Below are positions 1 through 9,433 of a DNA stretch of 64,000 bases, piece by piece (position 1 is the first letter of the stretch; every line of letters begins with the position of its first letter). Source of the DNA: Rutpela maculata. Taxonomy: Eukaryota; Arthropoda; Insecta; Coleoptera; Cerambycidae. Made by a program: the position numbers and the translations under genes. The stretch lies in assembly GCA_936432065.2 (NCBI GenBank), contig OW386293.2, positions 64,254,265-64,318,264 of the forward strand. Reading direction: 5' to 3'. The notes under the pieces are model-generated. The model was not told the DNA's origin. It saw only the letters and a program-made list of their open reading frames with translations, and searched no databases.

Positions 1-51
1 CATTACAGATGTCGGCTCGTCGTAAAACTGGAAAGGCGTTGATTCATTCAT
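1..51 (-). pseudogene. gag: gag start fragment, Osvaldo-like copy 1
   Basis: Minus-strand start codon at 49-51, followed by the same residues as the gag start at 35850 (MNESTPFQFYDEPTS). It runs off the window edge, so completeness cannot be judged. The start is supported by the shared leader and by identity of the reading frame in the second copy. Confidence 0.7.
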
Positions 52-83
52 ATCCTTTCCAGAAAGCCCTGCTAACTAACAAC

Positions 84-101
84 GCCCCACGTTGGGCGCC
101 A
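84..101 (-). other. Primer binding site for tRNA-Lys (CUU type)
   Basis: Directly inside the LTR, the minus strand reads TGGCGCCCAACGTGGGGC. Its complement ends GCCCCACGTTGGGCGCCA, which I recognise as the 3' end, with CCA, of insect tRNA-Lys(CUU). The 18-base match sits immediately after the LTR end (..CTCTACA), where minus-strand priming should begin. Confidence 0.82.
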
Positions 102-1324
102 TGTAGAGGAACGCACTACCGGGCGTCAAAATGACGCGACACCAATTTATTTCTCAGGGGGCGCCAGTCGCGTATTACCCCGTTCTTCTACCTCGGGTTC
201 GAGATAAGATGCACTTCGATAGCCGGATAATGGACCAAGGCGGCACTACCACAGATCGGTAATGACGCTCTCTCTGGACATGAATTCCCTCGTTAGGGGT
301 TTAGGTACCTCTTAATTTTCTGGATTTTTGCATAAATAAATCCCAACCGAAGAATTTCTCTGCGGAGGGATTAATTTTTGTACGCGGTATCCACGTTTTG
401 ATATGCTAATAACGGATTCTACCCCTCAGGGATTTCTCAAAAAACGCATAAAAAAATCCCTATCGAACCTCCGTAAAGCAACCAGAAGGTCGAGTGTTAA
501 TGTGAATTAACTCGACACATCCGGTTTTCGATACGAATGTTCCAGGGATTATAGATCATCAACAGGCCTCAAGATCAATTAAGAAACAATAGTTCAAAGA
601 ATCCGTTTATTTAACAGAAATGGTTATACAAAATTCTCAAGATAAGAATCGTGCCTTCCCCAATCAAGGTAATGGCTTTCAGACCATACAAGCGAGAGCG
701 CTTACGCTAACGATCGATTAGGTAGAAAAGATTCATGCATACCTTCTCAGAATCAAAATGCGAGCTTTTTAGAGAAGTCTGAGACTATTTGTAATTCATA
801 ATTACGGCTGACTGATTTTAACATAAAAAAGTTTTACTAAATGAATTTAGTTTCTCTAGAGACTACTTAGCTTTAAAGTTCTTATATCGTGGCGGTTCAC
901 GTACTCAAACACATTCGTGAGGACTTATAACTGCATAAGTTTAACAGCGTTCGATCAGTCCACGATTTACTTGCTCCTATGCAGTTGTTCAATATTATCG
1001 ATATGGCAGCAACCCACCTTCGAGCGACTTTTAGGCAAAATTGAATTTTTGGTTTTTATGCACAAGGCGTTTTCCTCTGTAACTTTGTCATTTGGAAAGC
1101 CCTGCTATTGGCTTTCCTACCATTGCTTTGTCTGGACCACTCAAAGCGCTTGATCAAATTGCGAGCCGCTGAGTCAATCCAAACTCTTTCTATGCGAGAA
1201 ACCGGCCTTGTGCATGTGCATTGATTTTTATCAATTTTTGCTTATCGGCACTACGCCGGCTTTGTCAAAATCTTCTATTTTGCCTTTTGGATGCAGTGCA
1301 TAGCTAAAATTTTATACTCATACT
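102..1324 (-). repeat. LTR (about 1.22 kb) of Osvaldo-like copy 1
   Basis: Reverse complement of the LTR at 41042-42259, recognisable along its whole length with scattered substitutions. On the minus strand it starts near 1324 (AGTATGAGTATAAAATT, where the other copy has TGTATGAGCATAAAATT) and ends CTCTACA at 102. Similarity to the second copy stops at 1324, which fixes the outer edge. It would contain the promoter and polyadenylation site, which I did not pinpoint. Confidence 0.82.
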
Positions 1325-1414
1325 TTCGAATTAGGCTTTCAATGACCGTACAACAAAGGTCAATGTCTTTGGTGGAGGATAAAAAATAAAAAAATATTTC
1401 AAAGTATATTTTCG

Positions 1415-1640
1415 TGGTACTTTTTAAACTGACTTTGTGGTATTTTTGAAAAATCTATTTAAGACCAATTTCGGCGTACTTTTGAAAAATCGATTCTCGA
1501 GCCAAATTTCGACGCAGTTTTGAAAAATTAGTCTGCATGTGAAATTTTGGCGTACTTTCGATAAATCGATTCTCGAACCAAATTTCGACGCCCTTCCAAA
1601 AATATTATTTTTCAAAGTCCAATTTGTGGTACCTTTGAAA
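1415..1640. repeat. Degenerate tandem repeat, about 38-bp unit
   Basis: Four to five imperfect units built on a phrase like AAATTTCGACGCAGTTTTG followed by AAAAATCGATTCTCGAGCC. The minus-strand 63-codon frame across it is a by-product of the repeat. The surrounding 1325-1890 holds no other recognisable gene. It is AT-rich unique-looking sequence between the LTR edge and the first finger of the polymerase gene. Confidence 0.6.
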
Positions 1641-3019
1641 AAGTATATTATTCATAAATCTTGGTCATTATATACTTTCGCTTTCATATCCTGAACCAAA
1701 AATATATTTTCCTAAGTGAAAATTCGGTGTTTCTTCGAATTTTCACCTGGTCATTTCTAACGCCTTATGGAACCCAAAACGGTTCTTATGGACTGATCTG
1801 TGCTTCTGCAGACTTTAAAAATGTCCTTTAATGAAATTTTTGCCTAAGTCGAATTTTGATTCTGTCTTCAACTTAGGACGATTTTGGAGAGTTCTACAAC
1901 ATGAACACTGCAAGAAAGTTCTTTCAAATAAAAGAAATTTAGTTCGGCATATCCGTCAATATTGTCGGACTCTAAATAATGGAAAACGTGAAAGTGTGAC
2001 TTGACCAAGTAAGAAACAAAAGTCCGATAACGTGCCTTAAACAAGTGGTATTAATAGAAAGCAGCGTACTCTTGGTAGTACTAACAGAAAACAGAATTCT
2101 TCGGGTGATCCAAAAACTTGTGAATTTTGTGGAAATAACTTTTTATCATCTTTCACCTTACAACGACATATTAAAAATAATAGATGCCCTGTCCTGAATA
2201 TGTTTATGGTTGATAGAAAAAAATTAATAGACCTATTCTGAACAGTTTGGGAGATGGTGTCGACAAACTTAATTGCGCATTTAAAATCAGGTTGGTAGTT
2301 ACCGTTTTAGCAATCCTAGAAGCCATATCGATTATTCTAATTTTCTAAAAGAAGTTAAACAAAAAGTTTTGAACAAAATTGAAGAGTACTTGTAGAAATA
2401 CTAGACCTTTAAGATTAATTTTGAATTATTTGGACTTTACAAAATACCAGAAAAAAATTGTCTAATTATTAAGTCATTCAACATAAAGAATAAAATAATT
2501 ACTACATCAACAGACTTGCATCAGATTTTCGAAGAATTTGACCGTACAGGCATCAGAATTCCAAAAAAAGGACTCTGGGTGGACGTTGAAGCATATAATG
2601 TTTCTTGCTTTAAATATAAATAAGTTTATACCAATGTCGGCTTCATCATATATTAAGTTACCCAAAGCTATAGAAACAAAGAAGACCGTTTTAAATCTAC
2701 AAAACGAGGATAGTGCTTGTTTCGCTTGGTCGATCAATGCAGCCATTTTACCTGCAGAAGGTGATCCAATGAAAACAAGTTCATTACGGTACCTTGTTAA
2801 ACTTTAGAGACTTAGAATTCCCTATGAAACTAAAAGTTATAACCAAGTTTGAAAAAATGAACATCTCCGTTAATGTGTTTGGTCTTGAATCTGAATTCAA
2901 GGATGGGAAAACTATTACTGAAGTGGTTGGACCATTCCATTTTACATCATGCCGACAAGCCACACACGTCAATTTACTACTTATATCAGATAATGCAGTT
3001 AACACTCATTATTGCCTTG

Positions 3020-3686
3020 TACAGGGTGATCTACCATGACATGCGGAAGATTTATCAGTAGGTTGCCCCCACCGAAAGGAGTTAAAAAAATTAAAAATTA
3101 AAAAAAAATGACAAAAAAAATTACTTATTTTTTTGTAGAAATGCGCCGCCAATGACTTTAATTAATCTGACGTAAAGCGGTACAACCATATCACTTTATC
3201 GGACTTCGGATTGACACTATTGACAGCAAAACTGGATAGGGTAGAACTAACTTCTTGGTTTTAATCGAATCACACTACAAAAATAGCGAAATAAATCGAA
3301 AAGACATTTACCCTATGCTAGTGAACTCTACAACAAGTAGATATACGAGATATTTACTTAAACCCGTCAATAACACAAAAACACCAAAACTTCGGCGGTG
3401 CTTTGTACCTATCAGTGTCCTGATTGTTCGACCGAAAGCAAAAAATGCGGCACTTTGACCACATCTACCAGCCTAACTTTTTATGCCAATTAAGGAAATG
3501 TAAACATTTCCGATATGTTCTTTCACAAGTAAGTTCATCGAACTATTACTGACCACAGACACGTAACAGTAGCGTATCTTTTTTTTTAATATACTAAATT
3601 ACCTCAGAGCACTCTAACATTTTGCAGGGGCTTTCCCACATTGAAGACAGTACACCATTTTATTTTCCGCGCATAATCACGTTGTA
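3020..3686 (-). mobile_element. TA-target MITE inserted in the polymerase gene
   Basis: About 667 bp bounded by imperfect terminal inverted repeats, TACAGGGTGATCTACC on the left and CACGTTGTA on the right. It is the reverse complement of a shorter version of the element at 33830-34638, sharing the GCGCCGCCAATGACTT stretch and the Cys/His-free interior. It sits between two segments that are contiguous in the polymerase protein, so it is a later insertion. TA ends suggest a Tc1/mariner-type mobiliser. No transposase is encoded. Confidence 0.78.
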
Positions 3687-4800
3687 CATGACTTATCAAG
3701 ACTAGTTTCAAAATAAAAATCAAACCATGATGGTCGATTACATATTTGCGATGGATGTCTATAATCGTTCAGGAAAGTAGAGCAGCTGAGAAAGCATCAA
3801 GAAAATGACTGTAACCATACGTACACTAAACTGCCATCTACTGACTTGAGAATTAATAAGTATGGTGAATCTGTGCCCGAAAATATTCTTAAATTCATAA
3901 AATTTGAAAGACAATTACCGGTTCCGTTCGTAATTTATGCGGATTTCGAGAGTTTGCTGAAACCCATAGACCATAATGAACCTTGTAAATATAAATCATT
4001 CACAGTCAAAATATCTGAACACCAGCCTTATTCTTTTGCTTTCTATGTGAAATGTAATTTCAACGATAAGTATTCGAAAGTTGTGACATATCGAGGACTT
4101 AATGCCGCTGAAAAATTGGAGAAACACCTCTAGACATGTATAATACCCACTTAAAACATGTTAAGGAGATGTTACCTCTGACGGACCAAGAGAAAGCTGA
4201 ATATGAAAACGCGGTTTGCTGTAAGAAACCATTCAAGATTTGTGAAATGAGGGTCCACGATCACTGCCATGTAAGTGGTAAATTCCGTTCCGCTGCTCAT
4301 TTTGTTTGTAATTTGAACTATAAAGTGTCAAAATTCATACCAGTTTTCTTCCACAATCTAACAAACTATCATTTATTCATAAAGAAGTTGGCATGCAACA
4401 AGGAGGGTATTTCTGTGATTCTCAACCCAAAGAAAAGTATATCTCATTCTCTAAGTCAATACTTGTGGAAAAATCACCAAACCTTAAAGAACCAGATACA
4501 TTCCTGAGATTGAAATTTGTAGACTCTTTTCGATTTTTATCCAAATCTCTCGACAAATTGAGCCAAAGTTTAGAATCTAATCAGTGTACAGAAATTAGAA
4601 AATATTTTCAAAATGAGGAAGAGTTCAATTTAATCAGACAGAAAGGTGTTTTTCCTTAAAATTATTTAGACTCGTTTGGAAAATTCGAGGAAACACAATT
4701 ACCTTCGAAAGACAAGTATTACAATGAGTTAACAAATGAGGCCATTTCTAATGATGATTACGAACGAGCCAACCAAGTATGGAATACCTTTAAATGTAAA

Positions 4801-6432
4801 ATGTTGGGAGAGTACGCAGATTTATATCTAAAATCAGACATTTTATTATTAGCCGATGTATTTGAAAATTACCGGAAAGTGTGTTTGAAACAGTACAAAT
4901 TACATCCGGCTCATTATTTGACGGCGCCTTTTCTGAGCTGGGATGCCATGTTACGTCACACGGGTGTTGAACTTGAACTTTTAACCGACGTGGATACTGT
5001 GTATTTCTTTAGAAAAGGAATTCGTGGAGGCGTGGCCCAATGTAGCAAAAGAAAGGCTGTGGCAAATAATACATTTTTACCGAACTATGATCCTGGTAAA
5101 CCAACGTCATACATCATGTACCTAGACGCCACAAATTTATATGGATCCGCAATGGAAGAATACCTGTCCACAGGTGATTTTAGATGGCTTGAAAAAGAAG
5201 AAATTGAAAAATTTTATTGTTCCCTAATTGGAAAAAAATTACCAAAAGGTTATGTTTTAGAAGTAGACTTGCAATATCCTTTAAACTTGCACGATTACCA
5301 TAATGATTTACCATTCTGTCCTGAGAGAATGAATAAAACTGCCAAATTAATTCCAAACTTACGAAATAAATATAAATATATCATCCACTACAAAAATTTG
5401 AAACAATGTTTGAAATATGGTATGAAATTAAAGAAAGTACATAGGACAATAGAATTTTCCCAATCACCCTTGTTGAAGTCATATATTGATTTAAGCACAA
5501 ACCTCCAAAATTCTGCTAAAAACGAGTTTGAGAAGGATCTATTCAAGTTGATGGTAAATTCAATTTTCGGTAAAACTATGGAAAATGTTGATAAAATACA
5601 AAACATTAAACTATGCTCCTGCTGGGAACATAAAAAAGGTGCATTGGGTGCCAGAGCATTAATAGCCATGCCACATTTCAAATCCTGTTCCGTATTCGAT
5701 GAAAATTCAGTGGCAGTTCAGTTGGAAAAATTAAAAGTTGTGTATGGCAAACCGCTCTATATAAGCTTTTCCATTTTGGATATGTCCAATATCATCTATG
5801 AATTTCTATACGGTTACATCAATTCAATGTGTAGATATGAAACAGCTGTCCTCTACACAGACACCGACAGCCTAATTTTAGAAATATTTATAGATGATGT
5901 TTATGATGACATCAAGAGAAACATTCATTTTTTCGATACTTCAAATTATAATGCGGACAACATCCATAGCATGCTCAGAACAAAGTCTGTGGTAGGACAA
6001 ATGAAGGACGAATACGCTGGAAGATCAATAGAGAGCTTTTATGGTACTGGTGCGAAAGCGTACTATGTTAAAGCCGATGATGTAATGAAAAAGGCGAAAG
6101 GTGTTTCTAAAAGTGTTATTACATATCAAATAGATTTTTCTGATTATGTCCAGGTTGTCGAAAACGGTGGTTTAATATTCCGCAAAATGTCTATATTTAA
6201 ATCCACTTTACATACCATTCACACAGAACTTAAAAATAAAGTAGCTCTATCGCCAGCAGATGATAAAAGGTACATTATATCTGGAGATGTGAGAACCTTG
6301 GCTTGGGGACATCATCTAATTCCTGACAGTGATAAAAATTTAGACATTTTGCTAAAGTATGCTAGACAAATCTCCACAATATGCTACTACAATATGCCTG
6401 GACATGGAAGAGTCAGAAGTAGGATGGGATAG
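4801..6432 (+). CDS. Family B DNA polymerase, C-terminal domain (543 codons)
   Basis: Longest open part of the broken polymerase gene. Visible motifs: Exo III (YLKSDILLLADVF, about residues 9-21), palm motif A (YLDATNLYG, about 106-114), motif B (LMVNSIFGKTMEN, about 249-261) and motif C (YTDTDSL, about 351-357). These are the signatures of protein-primed family B polymerases of Polinton/Maverick and related DNA viruses. The listed start is only the first Met after a stop. The frame really continues from upstream. A separate frame at 6404-6496 gives an acidic tail (ESECDNFDFGLLDL), probably the true C-terminus after a frameshift. Poly-A signals follow near 6530. Confidence 0.88.
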   Translation: MLGEYADLYLKSDILLLADVFENYRKVCLKQYKLHPAHYLTAPFLSWDAMLRHTGVELELLTDVDTVYFFRKGIRGGVAQCSKRKAVANNTFLPNYDPGKPTSYIMYLDATNLYGSAMEEYLSTGDFRWLEKEEIEKFYCSLIGKKLPKGYVLEVDLQYPLNLHDYHNDLPFCPERMNKTAKLIPNLRNKYKYIIHYKNLKQCLKYGMKLKKVHRTIEFSQSPLLKSYIDLSTNLQNSAKNEFEKDLFKLMVNSIFGKTMENVDKIQNIKLCSCWEHKKGALGARALIAMPHFKSCSVFDENSVAVQLEKLKVVYGKPLYISFSILDMSNIIYEFLYGYINSMCRYETAVLYTDTDSLILEIFIDDVYDDIKRNIHFFDTSNYNADNIHSMLRTKSVVGQMKDEYAGRSIESFYGTGAKAYYVKADDVMKKAKGVSKSVITYQIDFSDYVQVVENGGLIFRKMSIFKSTLHTIHTELKNKVALSPADDKRYIISGDVRTLAWGHHLIPDSDKNLDILLKYARQISTICYYNMPGHGRVRSRMG

Positions 6433-6634
6433 TGTTAACTTAGATGAGTCTGAATCAGAATGCGATAATTTTGATTTCGGTTTATTAGATTTGTAATTTA
6501 TATTAAAAACATATACATTATTGTTTACTTATAAATAAAACACATACATTATTAATTGTTTTTTATTTTTTCCACCACATACATGGTTTATAATAAATAT
6601 AACATAAAGATGTGGTAAAATTATCTAATATAAA

Positions 6635-6817
6635 TCATCCACATTTTTGAAAACCCCATTTACATACACGACATCTGGATTGTGAGTCTGGTGGACCATC
6701 CACATGACCATTCCATTCAGGATGATTGTGGTGTACGAAACAAGATAGTTGAATACTTAGTCTGAAATTTTCTCTATATCCCTTTGGTAACTTGGACCAT
6801 GTGCAAAGAAGTTCCAT
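6635..6817 (-). CDS. Hypothetical small protein, CxxC C-terminus
   Basis: Sixty codons from ATG. The same frame stays open upstream to about 6940, so about 100 residues may be coding, including FTEEELRNFPLNDL and a tryptophan/proline-rich middle (CTWSKLPKGYRENF). It ends SQSRCRVCKWGFQKCG, suggesting a zinc-binding tail. It lies tail to tail with the polymerase gene, 140 bp from its end, as expected for a second gene of the same element. I do not recognise the family and propose no function. It may be truncated at the N-terminus. Confidence 0.5.
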   Translation of the reverse strand: MELLCTWSKLPKGYRENFRLSIQLSCFVHHNHPEWNGHVDGPPDSQSRCRVCKWGFQKCG

Positions 6818-7067
6818 GGGACCAACATTGTCGATCAGATCATTTAATGGAAAATTCCGAAGTTCTTCCTCAGTAAAGTCATATAAAATTTTACCATGCC
6901 TGTGTTCTATTATTAATTCGTTTGCTAGACAGAGTAAACGGCTCAGTTATGAATCCATAGTCTCTGGATAATTTCCACAATCGACTCAGTAACTAACATC
7001 GAGGAAACCAACACGATGTAGTAGATCAGGTAAGAAACTGTGCCTAATTCTGATTTACAATCTCTTT

Positions 7068-7352
7068 TTATACTATTAACGTTTGATGGTGGGGGCATTT
7101 ACTGAATAGTTGATTCCACATTGTTTCTTTAGTAGAGTTATCATTCTGCCTTAGTCGTAATTTACACATAGTACTATTTTTAGGTATTGAAGATGTAAGG
7201 ACCGAGTCATTAATTATTGTAGAAGGTATCATTCGTTTCCATTTTGAAGGCAAACTATTATTTCTTGTGCCGTTGCTATCGAAGCAAATAAATACCTCTT
7301 TATTATTGTAAGATTGTTGTATGTAGAGAATTCCATGCCAAATGGCTTGCAA
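7068..7352 (-). CDS. Hypothetical protein, weak
   Basis: Ninety-four codons, no recognised domain. Composition looks protein-like (IWHGILYIQQSYNN, WNQLFSKCPHH) rather than a simple-repeat artefact, and it lies on the same strand as the hypothetical gene at 6635 and the finger gene at 7516. It could be another gene of the same polymerase element or chance. There is no homologue in the window to support it. Confidence 0.25.
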   Translation of the reverse strand: MQAIWHGILYIQQSYNNKEVFICFDSNGTRNNSLPSKWKRMIPSTIINDSVLTSSIPKNSTMCKLRLRQNDNSTKETMWNQLFSKCPHHQTLIV

Positions 7353-7422
7353 AACTATAAATTATGAGGTTATCATCGCAATATCTATAAACACACTAAT
7401 GGACAATAGAACATTAGAATAT

Positions 7423-7480
7423 AAATAGAATATAAATTCACGTTAATTTAATAAAATTAACATGAATTTATATTCTATTT
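7423..7480. repeat. 27-bp inverted repeat (hairpin)
   Basis: Arms 7423-7449 and 7454-7480 are complementary over 27 bases with one mismatch (ATAGAATATAAATTCA against its complement), with a 4-base loop. It lies 36 bp beyond the stop of the minus-strand finger gene, so it could act in that transcript's 3' end. It could equally be the centre of a small palindromic insertion. Confidence 0.75.
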
Positions 7481-7515
7481 CATATTGAAGAGGGGGAAGG
7501 AAGAAAATACTTTTT

Positions 7516-7944
7516 TTATAAATTTAATTTATTAAACAATAAGTATAATTTATTTACTAGAGACCTTTGTTTATTTCTAAACACTTTTTCATCCCAGATC
7601 TTCTGTACTTCATGAGGTATATGAATGATTTCTTTCTTCACAATGATCGTGGTAGTTACATTGCAATAATTACATGCTTGAACTGGATCCAAATTAGGCT
7701 GTTTTGTTCCGGGTCCATTATCAGGTAACTTCTTACAGGACATCCTCTGATGACGTCGCAGGTAATCGCTGCGGGTAAAACTTGCACTACAATAACTACA
7801 CATATGCTTAGACGTTGATGGAACTGAATCCAAATTAGGTTGTTTTGTCTCAACTCCAGGTAACTTCTTACATGACTTTCTTTGATGACGCAGCATGGAT
7901 TCGTTGCGTGTAAAACTTGTACTACAATATTCACACATAAACAT
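7516..7944 (-). CDS. Two-finger C2H2 protein, N-terminus of polymerase family
   Basis: 142 codons. Finger 1 is residues about 4-25 (CEYCSTSFTRNESMLRHQRKSC) and finger 2 about 48-70 (CSYCSASFTRSDYLRRHQRMSC), each followed by a KKLP...KQPNLD linker. A CNYCNV motif near residue 91 matches the start of the conserved region that follows the fingers in the polymerase family (compare CCNV at 50661-51164). After it the similarity is lost and the frame ends in a lysine/leucine-rich tail. It is therefore probably a truncated relative of the 1893-6496 gene on the opposite strand, or a small element-encoded DNA-binding protein. Confidence 0.6.
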   Translation of the reverse strand: MFMCEYCSTSFTRNESMLRHQRKSCKKLPGVETKQPNLDSVPSTSKHMCSYCSASFTRSDYLRRHQRMSCKKLPDNGPGTKQPNLDPVQACNYCNVTTTIIVKKEIIHIPHEVQKIWDEKVFRNKQRSLVNKLYLLFNKLNL

Positions 7945-8505
7945 TTCGATTCGTTGCTGTAGGAGACTAGCAATGTAAATAAAGTCATCAGTTAACTCTT
8001 CTCTTTATAGCATTAGTATAAATTTGCTTCTGCGCATTGAACTAATTAAGTCAATGACCGTTCAGACTTGTCTAGACAAGTTTAGACATATTTGAACTTG
8101 TTTGGACTTGTTTGATAGATGTTATCTGCTTCCGGTTTGATTTTGGACACTTCTGGTTTGTAAAAGGAGATTTTAAAACGTTTCTCGAATCGGTGAATTT
8201 AGAATACGGAAAGGATCGTTTTAATAAAACCTATTAAGTTTAATTGGTCTTGTCTGGTTACAATACATACAATAACTTATTATTAGTTTAGGTCTACTCA
8301 ACCAAGAATCACTGGAGAGGTATCGTTTACTAATTAGTCTACTCTTTTTACATACTGCTTAACACGTTTTTGTATTGTGTAATACCATTTAAGTTTTGTG
8401 AAAATTGATATTTTACTGTTAACATCCTGTATTTGAGGTGAAAATGTAAAATCTTAATATTTCTAGTTAAAATAATAAATTATAATGAATGGTAAGATAT
8501 ATAAT
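7945..8505. other. AT-rich intergenic stretch
   Basis: No gene, tandem array or terminal repeat recognised. Contains a short run of related phrases (GTCTAGACAAGTTTAGACA, TTGAACTTGTTTGGACTTG) near 8070-8120 that may be a decayed short repeat. Confidence 0.5.
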
Positions 8506-8588
8506 GTCAGGTGTGGGATTCGATCCCACGCTCCGGTACAGAACCAAACGTTTAAGTGAGGCGCCTTAGATCGCTCGGCCAACCTGAC
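8506..8588 (-). tRNA. tRNA-Leu (UAA)-like gene, probably degenerate
   Basis: Minus strand folds as a class II tRNA: acceptor stem GTCAGGT/ACCTGAC (7 of 7 pairs), D-arm with TGGCCGAGC A box, T-arm GTGGG/CCCAC with loop ATCGAAT (B box), and a long variable arm. Loop CTTAAAC would place anticodon UAA (Leu). The anticodon stem, CCTCA against GTTTG, hardly pairs, and there is no T-run downstream for Pol III termination. I read it as a decaying tRNA-Leu copy or the head of a tRNA-derived element, not a proven functional gene. Confidence 0.6.
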
Positions 8589-8722
8589 GTATATCGACTT
8601 ATTTCAAGTATATATGTTAGTAGAATCTGAGATGAAAATGTAAATATTAATAAATATTTCTAGTCAAAATATATTGTTTTATTCCTAGTCTAAAAGATTT
8701 TTTTTAATTAATATTTGTGTAA

Positions 8723-8780
8723 GTTGAAATAGCTCAGTCTAAAGTTCTGGAAGTCCTAGGTTCAATTTCTGGTTTCGACA
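8723..8780 (+). pseudogene. tRNA-Phe pseudogene with internal deletion
   Basis: Starts GTTGAAATAGCTCAG and ends GGTTTCGACA, matching the two ends of tRNA-Phe (GCCGAAATAGCTCAG...GGTTTCGGCA). The 5' and 3' acceptor halves pair, with one G-U. About 15 to 20 nt covering the D-loop/anticodon-stem region are missing, giving 58 instead of about 73 nt. A T-run follows at 8783-8789. No anticodon loop can form. Confidence 0.65.
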
Positions 8781-8891
8781 CATTTTTTCTTTAGCAAAGC
8801 AAGATGTCAAAAACTATGCACCTTGTATATTGTTGATAATGCAAATAATTTTTGTGATGAAATCCATACGCATATCTTGTGAGAAACTACT

Positions 8892-9143
8892 TATAGCGAC
8901 TCACTCACTTCCAAAAGCGAGAAGTTTCCACGGAGTCGCTAAGAAACAAAAAGGAAAACTCGATCCATAATGGAGAAGTTTCCATGGAGTCGCTAAGAAA
9001 AATTAAAAACATTCGATATAAAAATATAATATCAATATACTTAAAAAAATACCAAAATCATATAAAATATGAACATGTATTAAAAACAAATATATAAGTA
9101 TATTTACTTTCATTTTAATTTTATTTATAGCGATAACGCTATA
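8892..9143 (+). repeat. LTR1, tandem extra LTR
   Basis: Begins TATAGCGACTCACTCAC right after the CTACT target duplication and ends CGCTATA. It lacks the first TATAGCGAC of a doubled motif present before LTR2 and LTR3. It differs from LTR2 near 9090-9115 (TATATAAGTATATTTACTTTC against ATACAAATATATTAACTTCG). It is separated from LTR2 by only AATTTTA. Confidence 0.82.
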
Positions 9144-9150
9144 AATTTTA

Positions 9151-9411
9151 TATAGCGACTATAGCGACTCACTCACTTCCAAAAGCGAGAAGTTTCCACG
9201 GAGTCGCTAAGAAACAAAAAGGAAAACTCGATCCATAATGGAGAAGTTTCCATGGAGTCGCTAAGAAAAATTAAAAACATTCGATATAAAAATATAATAT
9301 CAATATACTTAAAAAAATACCAAAATCATATAAAATATGAACATGTATTAAAAACAAATATACAAATATATTAACTTCGATTTTAATTTTATTTATAGCG
9401 ATAACGCTATA
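9151..9411 (+). repeat. LTR2, functional 5' LTR
   Basis: Starts with doubled TATAGCGAC and ends CGCTATA, then AATT and the primer site. It matches LTR3 in the stretches compared. As the copy next to the primer site it would drive transcription of the element. Confidence 0.82.
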
Positions 9412-9415
9412 AATT

Positions 9416-9433
9416 TGGTGACCCCGACGTGAT
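9416..9433 (+). other. Primer binding site for tRNA-Trp
   Basis: TGGTGACCCCGACGTGAT. Its complement, ATCACGTCGGGGTCACCA, is the 3' end of insect tRNA-Trp plus CCA. It lies four bases after LTR2. Confidence 0.85.

Larger units (their letters stand above)
1..1324 (-). mobile_element. Osvaldo-like Ty3/gypsy retrotransposon, 5' end (copy 1)
   Basis: The first 1.3 kb is the reverse complement of sequence seen again at 35838-42259. Read on the minus strand it gives an LTR, a tRNA primer site, a short leader and the first 17 codons of gag. The rest of the element lies beyond the left edge of the window. The LTR is about 1.2 kb, long for Ty3/gypsy, and with the tRNA-Lys primer site it fits the Osvaldo group as I know it. 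The clade name is an inference. Frames inside the LTR (for example 917-1153 on the plus strand) are not genes. Confidence 0.82.
1893..6496 (+). pseudogene. C2H2-finger / protein-primed family B DNA polymerase, broken
   Basis: One large virus-like or Polinton-like polymerase gene in several frames. In order: a finger near 1893-1965 (EHCKK...RHIRQYC), a finger at 2104-2195 (CEFCGN...RHIKNNRC), a conserved N-terminal region with a frameshift near 2290 and stops near 2395, a segment at 2538-2790 ending in a frameshift, and a segment at 2794-3020 (THVNLLLISDN). A MITE interrupts at 3020-3686, after which the frame resumes (DLSRLVS-like). Then come the exonuclease at 3846-4133 (YADFE), an HNH-like histidine/cysteine stretch and Exo II at 4136-4400 (HNLTNYH), a stop at 4657, and the palm region from 4801. 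Proteins of this architecture are common as unnamed genes in arthropod genomes. At least five independent lesions make it non-functional as a whole. Confidence 0.85.

Noticed and set aside
917..1153. 78-codon frame in the Osvaldo-like LTR, mirrored at 41039-41450
   Set aside because: Lies wholly inside an LTR, has no domain and is open in both copies only because the LTRs are related.
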